Assembly: GCA_019914945.1 (NCBI GenBank) | Contig: CM034113.1 | Coordinates: 5,250,850-5,314,849, forward strand | Origin: Typha latifolia | Taxonomy: Eukaryota > Streptophyta > Magnoliopsida > Poales > Typhaceae | Direction: 5' to 3' | Length of the DNA: 64,000 bases | Shown: positions 1 through 10,636 of the stretch, piece by piece | How positions within the stretch are numbered: position 1 is the first letter of the stretch | Layout: each line of letters opens with the position of its first letter | Notes under the pieces: model-generated | What the model was told of the DNA's origin: nothing | The model's database searches: none | The model's input: only the letters and a program-made list of their open reading frames with translations | Made by a program: the position numbers and the translations under genes

Positions 1-650
1 AGTGAAGAGAAAAGGAGCAGAGTGTGGCAGTTTTAGTTCCCATGTTCTTGGGAAGCACTGCAACTAGCCATACCCTTTCTTTTCTGTTTTCCCTCTCACT
101 CTCTGTGGGTTGTTTTTTTTTCCTTTTTTTTTCCTTACAAATAGGAGGAAAAGGACATGAGATGGGGTTTAAGATTAGGACAGAGGGGGGGGGTGAGAGG
201 ATTGACTTCGGTCGGAGGGGAGGGGAGCTCGGCTTGGTCGTGCGGCAAGTGCCAGGGTGGCACAGCGACCACCTATGGGATGCCATCGCATTGATAGCAC
301 TGACACAGTGACCTGCTCACCTTCCCGTTTTGCTTCTTCCTCCTATCTCCCCTTATCTCGTTGGCCATTTTGACGTGGATGATTTTTTTGCAATATATAT
401 ATATAATAAAAGAAAAGGTTCGGAGACCCCGAGATTGCGGATGTCGTTCCGAACACAAGCTTTTCGAGCAGAAACCTGGGCCGGGCCCACCTGGAGTCTG
501 ACGTGGGGCCCAACCAATCTATCCAACGGTTGTAAATGGGGGTGTAATTGGGTAAACGGTTCTCAAAACAAGGTGTTCGAGCTCAGCGCAGTTCATTCTT
601 TCCCGTCTGCTATAGGTTTGAAACTATTTACCAAAAATATTTTTACATAA
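1..650. other. Intergenic DNA, possibly gene-flanking
   Basis: This stretch is richer in G and C than the DNA to its right. It contains pyrimidine tracts, a run of eight G, and a GC-rich block around 470-560. The open frames are short and resemble no family I recognise. It could be the 5' flank of a gene lying left of the window on the minus strand, but nothing confirms that. Confidence 0.3.
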
Positions 651-656
651 ATATTG

Positions 657-1000
657 TTTGAAATTCTCTTATTTACTTATATACCCCTCTAAAGTTGATA
701 TTTATGTGTACATCCCCAAAACATATCATCTATACTTTTTAAAACTCTTATATTTTGCATGGATAATTATAACTAATTATTAAAATTTAAACAATTTAGA
801 TATAAAAAATGAAAATATCCTTATTCTACTTTATATAATATTTTTTTAGTATGGCTATTTTTTATCACATTATTGAGACTTAATTTAAAAGATAATCAGC
901 TAGGTAATTATACAAATAACATATATTTTGAGAGATATACATGAAAATATTAACTTTAAAGGGGCATATAAGTAAATAAGAAATTTTTAAAGGGTATACA
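657..1000. repeat. Foldback MITE with long imperfect terminal inverted repeats
   Basis: The left end (about 659-715) reads as the reverse complement of the right end (about 935-998). Both contain the block CTTATTTACTTATAT followed by a C-rich run and TAAAGTT. About 50 bp pair with scattered mismatches, enclosing about 230 bp of AT-rich sequence with no open frame. This is the layout of a non-autonomous foldback or Mutator-like MITE. I could not fix the outer ends or the target duplication. Confidence 0.6.
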
Positions 1001-1344
1001 TACAAAAAAAAATTTAGCCAGCTATTATAATTTTTGCCAAGTAGACAAGTAATTCATTTCTTATAAAGCCACTCTAATTGATGACTTTGAATAACTTAGG
1101 GCAACTTCTTTTTTTAGATAATACATGCTTTCACAAAAAGCAACTCTCTTTGAGATATGTTACTATATAAATTATTGTCTCGAAAAGTGCTTTCATAAAT
1201 CAATTTTTGTGGATAATAATTTACCTCACTGATGTGATATTTATATGGCAAAATTATAACAGTTTAGCAAATATTTGAAGGGTTAATTATATTTATATTC
1301 CCTAAACTATCACTATTTTTTACATACATCCCCTATAATAGCCA

Positions 1345-2540
1345 CCACATGCCCTTCTTGTGAGGTTGCCCACATGTAAAACTCATGTATAGTCTATAAG
1401 ATATAGCAACATGCATATTATCATTAAATAAAAATAAAAATAACAGAACAATATACATATCATAGGCCATAATAAGTCCATCTTAAGACAAAAATGAGTA
1501 TAGTTCCCTAATACAAAAGTATAGTTCCCTAATACAAAATACAATAAGGAAAAAAGAACATAACCCCTTACAAAATACTATACCAAGAGAAATAAAATAA
1601 GCCTAACGCCTTACTAAACGAACTGCTACAAAAGCCCTCATAAGACGTTAGCCAATTTGCAACATATGTCAAATATGAATAAGCCTAATACTCAGCAAGT
1701 GGTATTATCTCGTGTATAATAATGTATAAAAAAATTTATAGCATAGCAAAATTCATACATTTACACCCAACATGATAAGTACAGAAATAGCTAAAGAGAA
1801 TATTATGCCAAACAATCTCAAATTTATTTTTATGTTATATGTATAGTCATGCTAAAAATCAACTCAACAAATAACATATGAATGATGTGCTCATTTTTAA
1901 TCATCTCTATGTACGATACAAGATAAGTATCAAGTTATATTTTAGTTAACACAGTTTGACTCCTGCATAGACTAACCTTCACTACATTTATGAGTTCACC
2001 CGACTTTTTTAACACTAAGGCAATCAACTGACACCCCATACTACACCCGAATTAACATTCCAAAGAGGAAGAGTAAATCCTAGTGGCAAACTCAACTACT
2101 TATTACCTGACAAACAATTAACTGATTATTCGGCACTACAGACTAAGAAGCTTATTCGTAGGTTCATCACAATGAGTTAGCACTGCATCTCAATGTTACC
2201 CACCTGAGCTCTTGGCTCAACATATTCACACCACCTAAGTAGAAATCATAAACCACTGCTTAATGATCCCTAATCCTACGTTATTAGATACAGCTAAGTC
2301 TACACCATCCCACCATCTTACCACTACTATAATACCCTAAGGGGTTTGATTCTTGTCAAATCATAATATATTCGTTCGTCACCCGATGAGCGACGTGTTT
2401 GATTGTTTAAGATCCATAGACTAAGACCTTAAGCTTAGGCCAACTATATAATACTATAGTATAATTCCTCTACCCTTTATCCTAGCTAAGGATGTGCTAA
2501 GTACTATCGAGATGTAGAGGCCATATCCTTTATGGGTATA
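1345..2540 (+). repeat. Possible chromovirus-type LTR fragment
   Basis: No gene is visible. The text resembles in style and order the better-defined LTR nested at 26.5-28 kb: a segment with 'ctcagcaagtgg', long stretches of short AT/CA words, then a segment with 'aagcttaggcc'. I infer a decayed solo or truncated LTR of the same type. Without an alignment this is a weak call, and neither end can be placed. Confidence 0.3.
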
Positions 2541-2849
2541 GTATATTTGTTTGGATACAAATTCAGATATCGGATATCTGTTTAGCCGTATACTATACAA
2601 TACTAACAAATATCCTACCTTTAAAAACCAACCTGATCCGTTAACAAAGAACCCTCTCCCACTGGCTTACCCTAATTTTTCAACTCTCCCTCTTCACCAT
2701 CAGGTTGCCACTTCTCAATCTCATCCCCATTTCTTTCCCTCACTGTCCTCCAACAACTCTGACAACTATTATGACTCCAACACTCCAACGCCATCCCTAT
2801 TTCTTTCCCTCACTCTCTCTGATGATCCATCAACAAGTATAAGTACTTA

Positions 2850-3275
2850 GAGTAGGCGGTGGAGGATCCCAAGACGCGGTCTAATAGGATCATGGAGAAG
2901 GAACGGGGAAGTGATTCCAAGCATCAGAGCGAGTCTAATTGCGACAATGACCACTGCTCAAAGTGGTCAAGGTTGGAGGATGATGGTGACAAAAGATGAG
3001 AGCATGGCTCTTTGTAGCATCGGCTGTCACTGGAGCGCAGCGAGCAGGAGCAACATAAGAGCGAGAGGGAGCACAAGGAGTCCTCTTGGGACAACAAGGA
3101 GAGAGAGAGAAGAGTAAGGAGTGAGAGAAAGAGCATGATAGGGATAAGGAAAGGGATTGTGAGATAGAGCGATCCTGAAGGAGCAGGAGCTGGCCTGAGA
3201 GTCGTCGAGAGGAGGAAGAGAAATATATGGACATGAGCAAGGATGAGTGTAGATTAAGGGAGCATGGAGATTGAG
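2850..3275 (+). pseudogene. Fragment like the RS/RE-rich N-terminus of a splicing factor
   Basis: One plus-strand reading gives a hydrophilic stretch with words such as DSKHQSESNCDNDHCSKWSR, then EREHKESSWDNKERERR. It is full of Arg, Glu, Lys and Ser and is interrupted by stops and shifts. This composition and order recall the N-terminal charged region of U2AF65-type or other SR-related splicing factors of plants. The RNA-recognition motifs that would follow are absent. I take it as a captured or decayed exon; the exact parent gene is uncertain. Confidence 0.35.
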
Positions 3276-3830
3276 ATCACAGTTTCATGTGCCAATTCTC
3301 TTCTAGTTCTTATTCATTCAATCAAAATGTTTGTTTTTTGAATCATGTAAAATAAAATGATGCTGAGAAAATAACTTATTGTGTGTGAATTTGGTGAATT
3401 AAAAGATTGGGAGAAAAAATATTTACCGATCGATATTCATTTTAATTTTAAGGGACAAGCACATGAGATGGTCTAGTTTTGTACCAATAGAGGTTAAATA
3501 GCTAGCCTATAAGAGCTACTTGATTAATTTTAAAGCTATATATATATATATAATTCCATCAATTCATATGTTAATGTTACTTGCACTACTCACCTCTTGC
3601 TAATATTGGCATTTTCATTAGTTTCTTTCTGTCTAAGCTTGCAAATATATCATAGGAGCATATTGAAGAACATTTGGTTTTAGTTTGAATTATCATTACG
3701 ATTGTGTTATGGAGCCGTCTCTATAGGGAATTAGGAATTAGTTGTCCATGCATGTGCATGTGTAGCCTCTTAGGTTGAGAGCTTTTTGACATCCTTGTTG
3801 ATCCACATTACAAGTATTAAGTCCCCCTAC
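3276..3830. other. No gene seen
   Basis: AT-rich sequence with a short (TA)n run near 3537-3553 and no coding frame or repeat that I can support. Confidence 0.4.
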
Positions 3831-3834
3831 CACC

Positions 3835-4517
3835 ATCCTTTTCTTATTTCTCTCTTTTGTCCTTTTTATTTTTAAATTTCAATAAGGCAAGCCGTAGCCT
3901 TCTAACAAGACGGATCATAAATGAGAGATTAGATTGTTGGGCTTTCTTCCTTTGTTTCCTATTGTGATTATATAGTAAGAACAATATGAAGAAAAATATA
4001 AGATAAAACTAAGAGTAATTGAAAGAACTTCGGTTTGGTTCGAGGGAAACTGTAATTCTCCTAATTAGTCATTACCAACATCAGTCCCCTCCATTCATGT
4101 TTTTAAAACAATATATATACAAGACTCATAAGTTACAACTAAGACCCCACATTTCTAGAGAATAACAATACTTTAACAAATTAAGTACCCATTATATCCC
4201 ACTACTATATGTGCAAATATAAAAGGGATAATTCTCTTTTCACCTCCTAAACTATCGCTCTTTTCTACAATGATCCCTTGAACCTTTTTTTTTGGTACAT
4301 AATGACCCTCCTAACAAAAATGGTTAAGTAAAATATTTTTGATAATTCAAGAGGTCATTATATACTAAAAAAAGAGTTCATAGGGTCATAATAAAAAGTG
4401 GTGATAGTTCATAGGGTGAAAAAAGAATTATTCCAATATAAAATGACCCACTATAATAACATGACCAGATGCTAAGTTGGTAACTGCCCACTAACATAAC
4501 ATTTCTCTCACCTAACA
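3835..4517 (-). repeat. 3' LTR (minus) of the decayed chromovirus, interrupted by a MITE
   Basis: On the minus strand the chromodomain remnant ends in a 'cttgaggacaagggtg' segment, the usual end of chromovirus pol. It is followed at once by TGTTAGGTGAGAG, a plausible LTR start at 4517. Sequence left of this is therefore LTR. A MITE sits inside it at 4223-4437. The far end, near 3.8-4.0 kb, is only a guess because no second LTR copy exists in the window to align. Confidence 0.45.
4223..4437. repeat. Foldback MITE nested in the LTR
   Basis: The two ends are imperfect inverted repeats of about 50 bp. The left begins GGATAATTCTCTTTTCACC and the right, read in reverse, begins GGAATAATTCTTTTTTCACC; both continue through a CTATGAACTATC-like block. 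The whole is about 215 bp and non-coding. It lies within the minus-strand LTR of the decayed chromovirus, so it inserted after that element. Confidence 0.7.
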
Positions 4518-5236
4518 AACACCCTTGTCCTCAAGGGTAATATCAAGAAATCTAAGTTGCAAATCTTTATATTTTTCCCAAGTTGCATCTACTAGTGATA
4601 AACCTTGTTGATGCACTAAAATTTCTTTTCTTTTGTTCCTTGTATGCTGATCCAAAATAGTTTGGAGAATTGGATAATTGAGCCCTCTTCTGTTGAAACT
4701 GTAGGTAAAGAATCTTAAGCTATCATAGTGGATCCCAACTTCTTCTTAGGCATAGAGACATGAAAAAATTGGGTGAATTTTGCTGTCCTTAGGTAACTTC
4801 AATTTGTGAGCTACATTCCCCACCCTTTCTCTATTTCAAATGGCCCATATATTCTTGGTGACAACTTGAGATTTTTCCTAAATGACAGTGATGTTTGTCA
4901 ATAGGGTTGTAACCTCAAGAAAACAAAATCTCATACTTCAAACCTTTGTGTATTCTTTTAGCATCATAAAATTTCTTCATACAAGCTTGAGCCATAGCCA
5001 AGTTCTCTTTCAATTGCTTCATAACTTGCTCTCTGCTCCTCAGCTCCAAGTCAATAGCTTCTAACTGAGTTGTTCCAAGAATATAGTACAACAATGTTGG
5101 TGCAGATTTGCCATATACAATCTCATATAATGTTGCTTTTGTTGATGTGTGTATGCTAGTGTTGTAGCAATACTGAGCCCATGAAATTCGTCGTACCTAC
5201 TCTTTTGGTTTGTGACTTGTGAAACATCTACGATAT
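4518..5236 (-). pseudogene. Chromovirus integrase C-terminus and chromodomain, degenerate
   Basis: Read on the minus strand with several stops and shifts, this encodes the end of a Ty3 integrase. It shows an HTSTKATLYEIVYGKSAPTL segment, an ERELGYGSSLYEEI-like segment, the GPY/F module with SPRIYGPFEIEKG, and FFHVSMPKKKLGS. A chromodomain-like tail ends in a polypurine-like stretch. It is the right-hand piece, in minus-strand order, of the integrase whose catalytic half lies at 13039-13400. A Copia element separates the two. Integrase joins retroelement cDNA to host DNA; this copy cannot be functional. Confidence 0.8.
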
Positions 5237-5241
5237 ATTTC

Positions 5242-6293
5242 TGAAATAATATCTAGACATACGTATGTATCTAAACCCTAGGCAATGATATCACTCCTTT
5301 ACTTAAGTTAAAAGCGAAAGAAATATTAAAAACTAAAAGCAAAGATGGACGCCAAGATTTTAACGTGGAAAAACTCAATCGGGAAAAAACCACGGATCCA
5401 AACTCGAATAAAAACCAATCACTAGAATACTAGCAGTTACAAGATTGACTCACAAAATAACCCGTCGATCCCAACGATTTTGTTCCTCTCAGTCTTGTTC
5501 GCTAGAAACCACGATTCACCGCTTCTCGTGATTGATATCCAACCTCAGTAGCCCTTGAGATTGATCTTTCGTCTAGATAGCCCTTAAGACAAAAGATTAA
5601 TCCTTGTAGAAGAGTTGGACCTTGTTGGTTGAAGAAATGATGTAGCCTCAAGAATTCTCCTTCAAATTGCTTCACCAACCATCCTAGAGTTAGGGCATCA
5701 CAATACTTATAGATGATCTCTAAGATAGAGCCAAATCTAAGTTTTATCCAAACTCACGAAAGTCCAAAAATTGCAAACTTCATAGGTGCGTTCGAACGGG
5801 CCCAAGTGCATTCGAACGCGGTGGCTTGATTTTCACAGGTTGCATTTGAACGGGCAAGTACACTCCTCTGGATGTGTGAACGCGTTGTGAACGTAGTAGG
5901 TGCGTTCAAACGACCCATGATTGCATTCGAATGAGTGTAGAAACAGCACTCACTGTCTGTGTGAACGTCTGCACTCGCGTTCAAACACGCTTGCACTCGC
6001 ATTTGAACGCGCTAGTGAATGCCATTCTCTATCTGTGCGAACGCCTGTGCTCGCGTTCGAACGCGCTTGTGAACGCTGTTCTCTATCTGTGCGAATGCCA
6101 GCGTTTGCGTTCAAACGCGCTTAAAAACACTAGTTACTGTCTGTGTGAATGCGCTGTGAACTCAAAAACTTTTCTCCTTTGATTTTGCAATTCTTCAAAC
6201 CAAATACTTTCTAGATTTGTATAAATGCTCATATACATGTATAAAAATACTTAGAATATTTTGTATATTATTGCCAACACTAAAAACCTAACA
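5242..6293 (-). repeat. Copia 3' LTR
   Basis: This copy aligns along its whole length with 11896-13033 and shares the CTAGACATACGTATGTATC block and the AACGTGGAAAAAC block. It is about 86 bp shorter, mainly because its GTTCGAAC-rich array has fewer units. On the minus strand a TATA-like CATCTATAAGTATT lies near 5703-5716, about 65 bp downstream of the array. A purine-rich tract abuts its start at 6294-6310. Confidence 0.9.
5940..6165. repeat. 54-bp tandem repeat in the Copia 3' LTR
   Basis: The word CTCTATCTGTGCGAA recurs at 6027 and 6081, exactly 54 bp apart, with decayed units on both sides. Each unit carries three GAACGC-type words, one of them the palindrome GTTCGAAC or a C-to-T/G-to-A variant. 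Because 54 is a multiple of three, the array stays open in more than one frame and gives 18-residue repeats; these are not proteins. Confidence 0.85.
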
Positions 6294-6310
6294 ATCTTCC
6301 CCTTTGGCAA
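6294..6310 (-). promoter_or_regulatory. Copia polypurine tract
   Basis: On the minus strand the bases just before the 3' LTR read as a purine-rich CCAAAGGGGAAGAT stretch, the expected primer for plus-strand DNA synthesis. Confidence 0.7.
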
Positions 6311-6786
6311 TTTGTCACAAAACATCTAGTTTACAATAATTACAAAGAATCCTAAATGAGCATTCAATAATTCTAAAAGTTTTAGCACTTCAATCCCTGC
6401 AAATAAAAAATATATCAATCTAAGATCAAGTGAAAATAATATGAAGTGAAAGATCATACATTCACTAAACAATTCAAACACAATAATGCATGTCAAGTTA
6501 TCAAGCAAACACAAGTTATCAAGAAAACACAAGTTATCAAGCAAATTCAAGTTATCAAGCAAATTATCATACAATAAACTCCCCCTAAACTCCTAAACTC
6601 ACTTCTTACTCCCCCTAAACACACGATCTCTTCTAAACTAACTCTCCCCATTTTTGACACAAATTACCAAAGACTAAGAACTAGGAGGAAACTAACGATG
6701 GAGAATCGACAAAACCGAGTTTAGCACTATCCCCTGACGAGCTTGCTTAGCCGTAAGTCATTCACGGCCAACTGTAAGTCTTGCAC

Positions 6787-7725
6787 CTAAGTGCTAAACT
6801 GATTAAACTGTTCAAAGAACTGTGGAAATTCTCCCTTAGGGTGATATGAGTCATCGTCAGAGCTATCATCAGAACTGTCTCGGAGTGATCGACGTTCAGC
6901 GGCGGAAGAGTAGGTCAGCTTGTAAGGAGACGGTGGATCATGAGCTTGACTCCTCTTAATTATGATCTGATCCAATAGTTTTTGGGCAATAATTGCTGTT
7001 TCTGTGGTGTCCACTCTCACACCACTCTGCGTGCACAGTTTGGTGATGAAAATACCAAACGGCAAACCCTCACGAGTAGCTTCTTTTTGTGCAGCTGTCA
7101 AAATAGAATCATATATTATAGCAGCCAAATCAATAGAAACTCCTAACAATATCATATGAAGGAGGAAGGCCCGATCTTGACTGATACTAGAATGCCGAGT
7201 CTTCGAAGTGATGTTGTAGAGACAGATGAGATGTAACATGTGAGCCACCGATGTCAGTTTCGCATGTGGTATCATGTTATCTATCCACTCTTCCCCTTGT
7301 ATTAATACATTACAAGCAATATCTTGAACAGCAAGAAGAGGCTCAGAAGTGGGATACTGGAACTTGCTATCAGGAAGTTGGAATTCAGCACAGATGACTT
7401 CAAAGTCCAAGTACATGGATACCCCTCGGACGGTGGACTATATACATTGTTCCAAAAGAATGGCATTATTGAAAAACTCCTAAACAACCTCCACATACGC
7501 TGTCCCGTCCATTCGACACACTGGAAGCCATCCTCGCTCAGTGAACATCTTTTCTATCCCCAAGGCGACAAAATCAAAGATAACAATCGACCTTTCACAG
7601 ATTATCGGACGAGTTCCAAAATTGTGTTTGCATCTCCGTACAACATTTGATGATGAGAACTTGGGAGCCAAAGATGGTGAGGAAAGCGGCCTTGGCTTCT
7701 TGGAAACTGCAGTATTTTTAGGCAT
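6787..7725 (-). pseudogene. Copia ORF3 in the env position, putative plant transposon protein
   Basis: A 312-codon frame from ATG at 7725 to the stop at 6787, broken by two in-frame TAG codons (7480-7482 and 7438-7440). It lies between RNase H and the 3' LTR, where SIRE/Maximus elements carry an envelope-like ORF. The segment with WIDNMIPHAKLTSVAHMLHL, DRAFLLHMILLGVSIDL and LPFGIFITKLC resembles the 'putative plant transposon protein' domain shared by several plant retroelements. The C-terminus is Ser/Asp-rich. No clear membrane segment or signal peptide is visible. It appears to have its own promoter and a leader intron. Confidence 0.75.
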
Positions 7726-7726
7726 T

Positions 7727-7988
7727 CTAGAGAGAAAAACAAATCGCAAAATTCAACACATGCCCAAAGCATACAAAAAATAATAAGAAAGCCAAAAAAA
7801 ATCCTATAAACCATAAAAGCCCTAAGTGAAATCATCTTCCACTAGAAAAAGCAAATTTGTCACGTTCAATCGCTCAAGAAACATCAAGATAGAAATTCTA
7901 TCGTGATCAAAACTCAAAAACGCACAAAATCAACCAAGATCAAGAGGCTAATATGAATAAAAAATAAGAATTGTATGCACGATCATAC
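7727..7988 (-). other. Candidate leader intron of Copia ORF3
   Basis: On the minus strand a donor CGCGAG/GTATGATC sits at 7988. A pyrimidine-rich acceptor TTTTTCTCTCTAG ends at 7727, one base before the ORF3 ATG at 7725. The 262-bp intron would lie wholly in the 5' untranslated region. Inferred from splice signals only. Confidence 0.5.
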
Positions 7989-8179
7989 CTCGCGAAAAGT
8001 GATGAAAATCTTGATGATTCGACCAAAAGACTTTATATCCGGAGGAGAAATAGCTTTTGAAAGAGTTTGGAGTGAAAATTTTGATGAAAAACGTGAAGAT
8101 CTTGAAGATTTGGGAGAGAGGAAATGAAGGGTTTCTAGGGTTTGAAAGGAGGAAGATGAAAACCCTTGGTTTCGGACGC

Positions 8180-8276
8180 AATATTTAAATAACCCACGAG
8201 TGTGTTCGAACGCACCGGTCTACACATTCGAACGCGCCAGGCACCGCGTTTGAACTCAAGAATCCTGTGTTCGAAC
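8180..8276 (-). promoter_or_regulatory. Candidate internal promoter of Copia ORF3 with GTTCGAAC array
   Basis: Four palindrome-type words lie at 8204 (GTTCGAAC), 8226 (ATTCGAAC), 8248 (GTTTGAAC) and 8269 (GTTCGAAC), spaced 22, 22 and 21 bp, about two helical turns each. Immediately downstream on the minus strand is a TATA-like TTATTTAAATATT at 8180-8192. An AAACCCTAGAAACCC-type leader and a splice donor follow. The arrangement repeats that of the LTR U3 regions but lies in the element's interior. Confidence 0.55.
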
Positions 8277-8289
8277 GCCAATTTTTTTT

Positions 8290-9258
8290 AAATCAGTAAA
8301 AAAATCTAAAATTTTTTTTGGAGATGCACTTTTAAAAATTCAAAATAGATTCAAGACATAGAATATGATAATCAAATGAAATAAGTCATGCATAGATCAA
8401 TCAAATCATTAAGAGTATATTATGATCAATTCTAATGCATCACTCAAATTATAAATTAATCTTGATTGATCATAACAATATGCATATGCAAGTTGAGCAT
8501 AGACAACATGAAACAATGATGCAACACAGTAGTCAAACCGACTTAGTATATAATTATGCACTTTTCGACTTATTCACCAGAACTTGACAGAAAATTTTTC
8601 TGTATATTTTTTTTTTACTAAAACCATATAGTTGCAATGATGACTTTCGCACATGAGTAGGTAGTCATTTTCTTGTAGTACATATCAAATAATGTGCAAA
8701 TAGATATTCACATATATCACCCATTTTTTTTTGAAAATTTTTCAAGCAATGTACTGAGTCAAACTGGATTCTAAACAAGATGGCTTTCGCACTAACTTAT
8801 TGTAGCCCTTTTCATTGACCTTTTATGAACACATTACTATGACTAAGCATGAGGTCAAACTATATAAATCAAGGTCAATAGTGAGCTATCTAAGAAAAAT
8901 ATTTCATGATGTCATGCTCACTCAAGAATATACACCCATTAGGAGTGCATTAAATCTAATTTAATTATTGTAGAAGTCGAGAGAGTGAATAAATCAGAAA
9001 TGACACAATATACTACAAGATGACAAAATTGACTATAATAACTCATAATCAAGAAAAAAAATCATATTTATATGTCAAGAATATATTTTTGAATCTAGAA
9101 GTGCATCATTTTTTTTAAAAAGAAACTCTCAACAAATCTAAAACTGAAACCAAAAAAACAAAATTCAGAGTAAAAGAAAACCTAAAAAAATGAAAAGAAA
9201 TAAAAACACGCAAACCAAAATACAAATCCCTAAAGGAATCAGTCCAAAGCACAAATTC
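8290..9258. other. Copia spacer between RNase H and ORF3
   Basis: AT-rich non-coding sequence with many short A and T runs. No domain is recognisable. Long spacers here are usual for SIRE-like elements. Confidence 0.5.
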
Positions 9259-9725
9259 CTAAAGAAGTACGAAGATACTCAAATCTTTGTACATCCAAAG
9301 ATTTTGTGACAAATCTCCCAACTGTTTCTCCGTCTCAACATATTCTAGTGTTATTACTTTGTCTTCAACTAGCTCCCGTATAAAATGATGTCGAATATCA
9401 ATGTGTTTTGTACGCAAGTGTTGAACATGATTTTTTGATATATTAATAGCACTCATATTGTCATAATAAATACCAACTATATTGCAATGTTCATCACTTT
9501 TATTCTCCAAATTAAATACCAAATATCATTCCTAGAAAATTGCTCTAGTTCCTCATGCATACCATTGACCCAAAAATCATCTAACAATGCTTCTTTGTTA
9601 TTTTTAGATTTAAAAGTAGATGTATAACAAGTAAATGATATCTCACTTTGGATTTGTCGTCTTATCTTCATTGATTCATTCACGTCTCTGATCACTTGTG
9701 ACAGTGGATGATTTAGTTTTACCAT
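9259..9725 (-). pseudogene. Copia RT stub fused to RNase H tail, catalytic RT deleted
   Basis: The minus strand gives the N-terminal linker of Copia RT, with IRRQIQSEISFTCYTS and MHEELEQFSRNDIW. Within a few tens of bases, near 9480-9540, this is followed by the C-terminal part of RNase H: YYDNMSAINISKNHVQHLRT and HIDIRHHFIRELVED. The whole RT palm with its YVDD box and the first half of RNase H are gone. The join also changes frame. This element could not copy itself without help. Confidence 0.85.
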
Positions 9726-9779
9726 GGCTGATGGTTCTAGTATACTGCAGTCATCTTTGTTCTTTTCAACCTTGTCCTC

Positions 9780-10575
9780 GTTTTGTTTTTCAATTCATAG
9801 ACCAAGCTCATTTTCAATGTCATTGTCATGTGTATCTGTAGGAACAAAAGTAGGAGTAAATTTAGTTTTATTAGCAGTGGTTTTATCTATAATAACATTA
9901 GCAAATTCCATAATAGTAGAAGTGTCAAGATTGAATACTCTATAGGCTCTACTATTATTAGAATATCCTAAGAAGATGCCCTCACTACTCCTAGTGTCAA
10001 ATTTAGTCAAGTGTTCTCGATGACGCAAGATATAGCATTTACTACCAAATACTCAAAAATATTTAACACTAAGTTTCTTACCTTTCCAGATTTTATATGC
10101 AGTCATTTTTGTACCTAATTTTAGATAAACACGATTTAACACATGTACCGCTGTATTGACTGTCTCAGCTCAAAACCTTTGAAGGACCATTTTAGCATGA
10201 AGCATAACCCTAGCCATTTTCTACACAACACGGTTCTTTCTCTCCACAATCTCGTTCTGTTGTGGAGTTATAGGAGCTGAAAATTCATGCTGAATACCAA
10301 GAGAATCACAAAATATGAAAAAAAATTTATTTTCAAATTCTCTACCATGATCAGAACGGATCCTAACTAGGGTAGTAGATTTTTCATTCTACAGTTTTAA
10401 GCATATTGATTTAAAAACTTCAAAGGTTTTAGACTTCTCACGTAAAAAAATAACCTAGGTATATCTGGAGTAATCATCGATCATTAAGAATATATACCGT
10501 TTAGCTCTAAGACTTTTTATTTTTGTTGGACACATTAAGTCCATGTGGACTAATTGTAACACACGGTTAGTGGTA
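9780..10575 (-). pseudogene. Copia integrase core, degenerate
   Basis: Several frames together give the Copia integrase catalytic core: VHMDLMCPT with the first Asp, then MIDDYSRYT, then IRSDHGREFENKF with the second Asp, then QQNEIVERKNR with the catalytic Glu. The conserved LRHREHLTKFDTRSSEGIFL segment ends at about 9940. At least four stops interrupt it. The zinc-binding N-terminus that normally precedes the core is missing, since gag C-terminal words lead straight into VHMDLM. Confidence 0.85.
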
Positions 10576-10636
10576 GCTGCATTTACTTTCTTGTATAAGG
10601 TTTTTGACACGTTCAAGTTCCAGTTTGTACTTCTTC

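Noticed and set aside
24..311. A 95-codon frame at the window start
   Set aside because: It begins at GTG, has a Phe-rich low-complexity region from T runs, and matches nothing known.
2551..2850. A 99-codon Ser/Pro/Leu-rich frame as a gene
   Set aside because: Low complexity, no family resemblance and no splice or promoter context.
5940..6165. A CRISPR array
   Set aside because: Spacing is regular, but units are degenerate throughout with no unique spacers, and the context is a plant LTR.
5921..6182. Open frames with 18-residue repeats such as ...ERACERCSLSVR... as a repeat protein
   Set aside because: They come from the 54-bp LTR minisatellite, which is open in two or three frames on both strands. 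No start context, domain or conservation supports a protein.
8204..8276. GTTCGAAC words as tRNA B boxes or tRNA genes
   Set aside because: GTTCGA resembles the tRNA B box, but no A box, acceptor stem or anticodon arm pairs around any copy. A Pol III role remains only a speculation.
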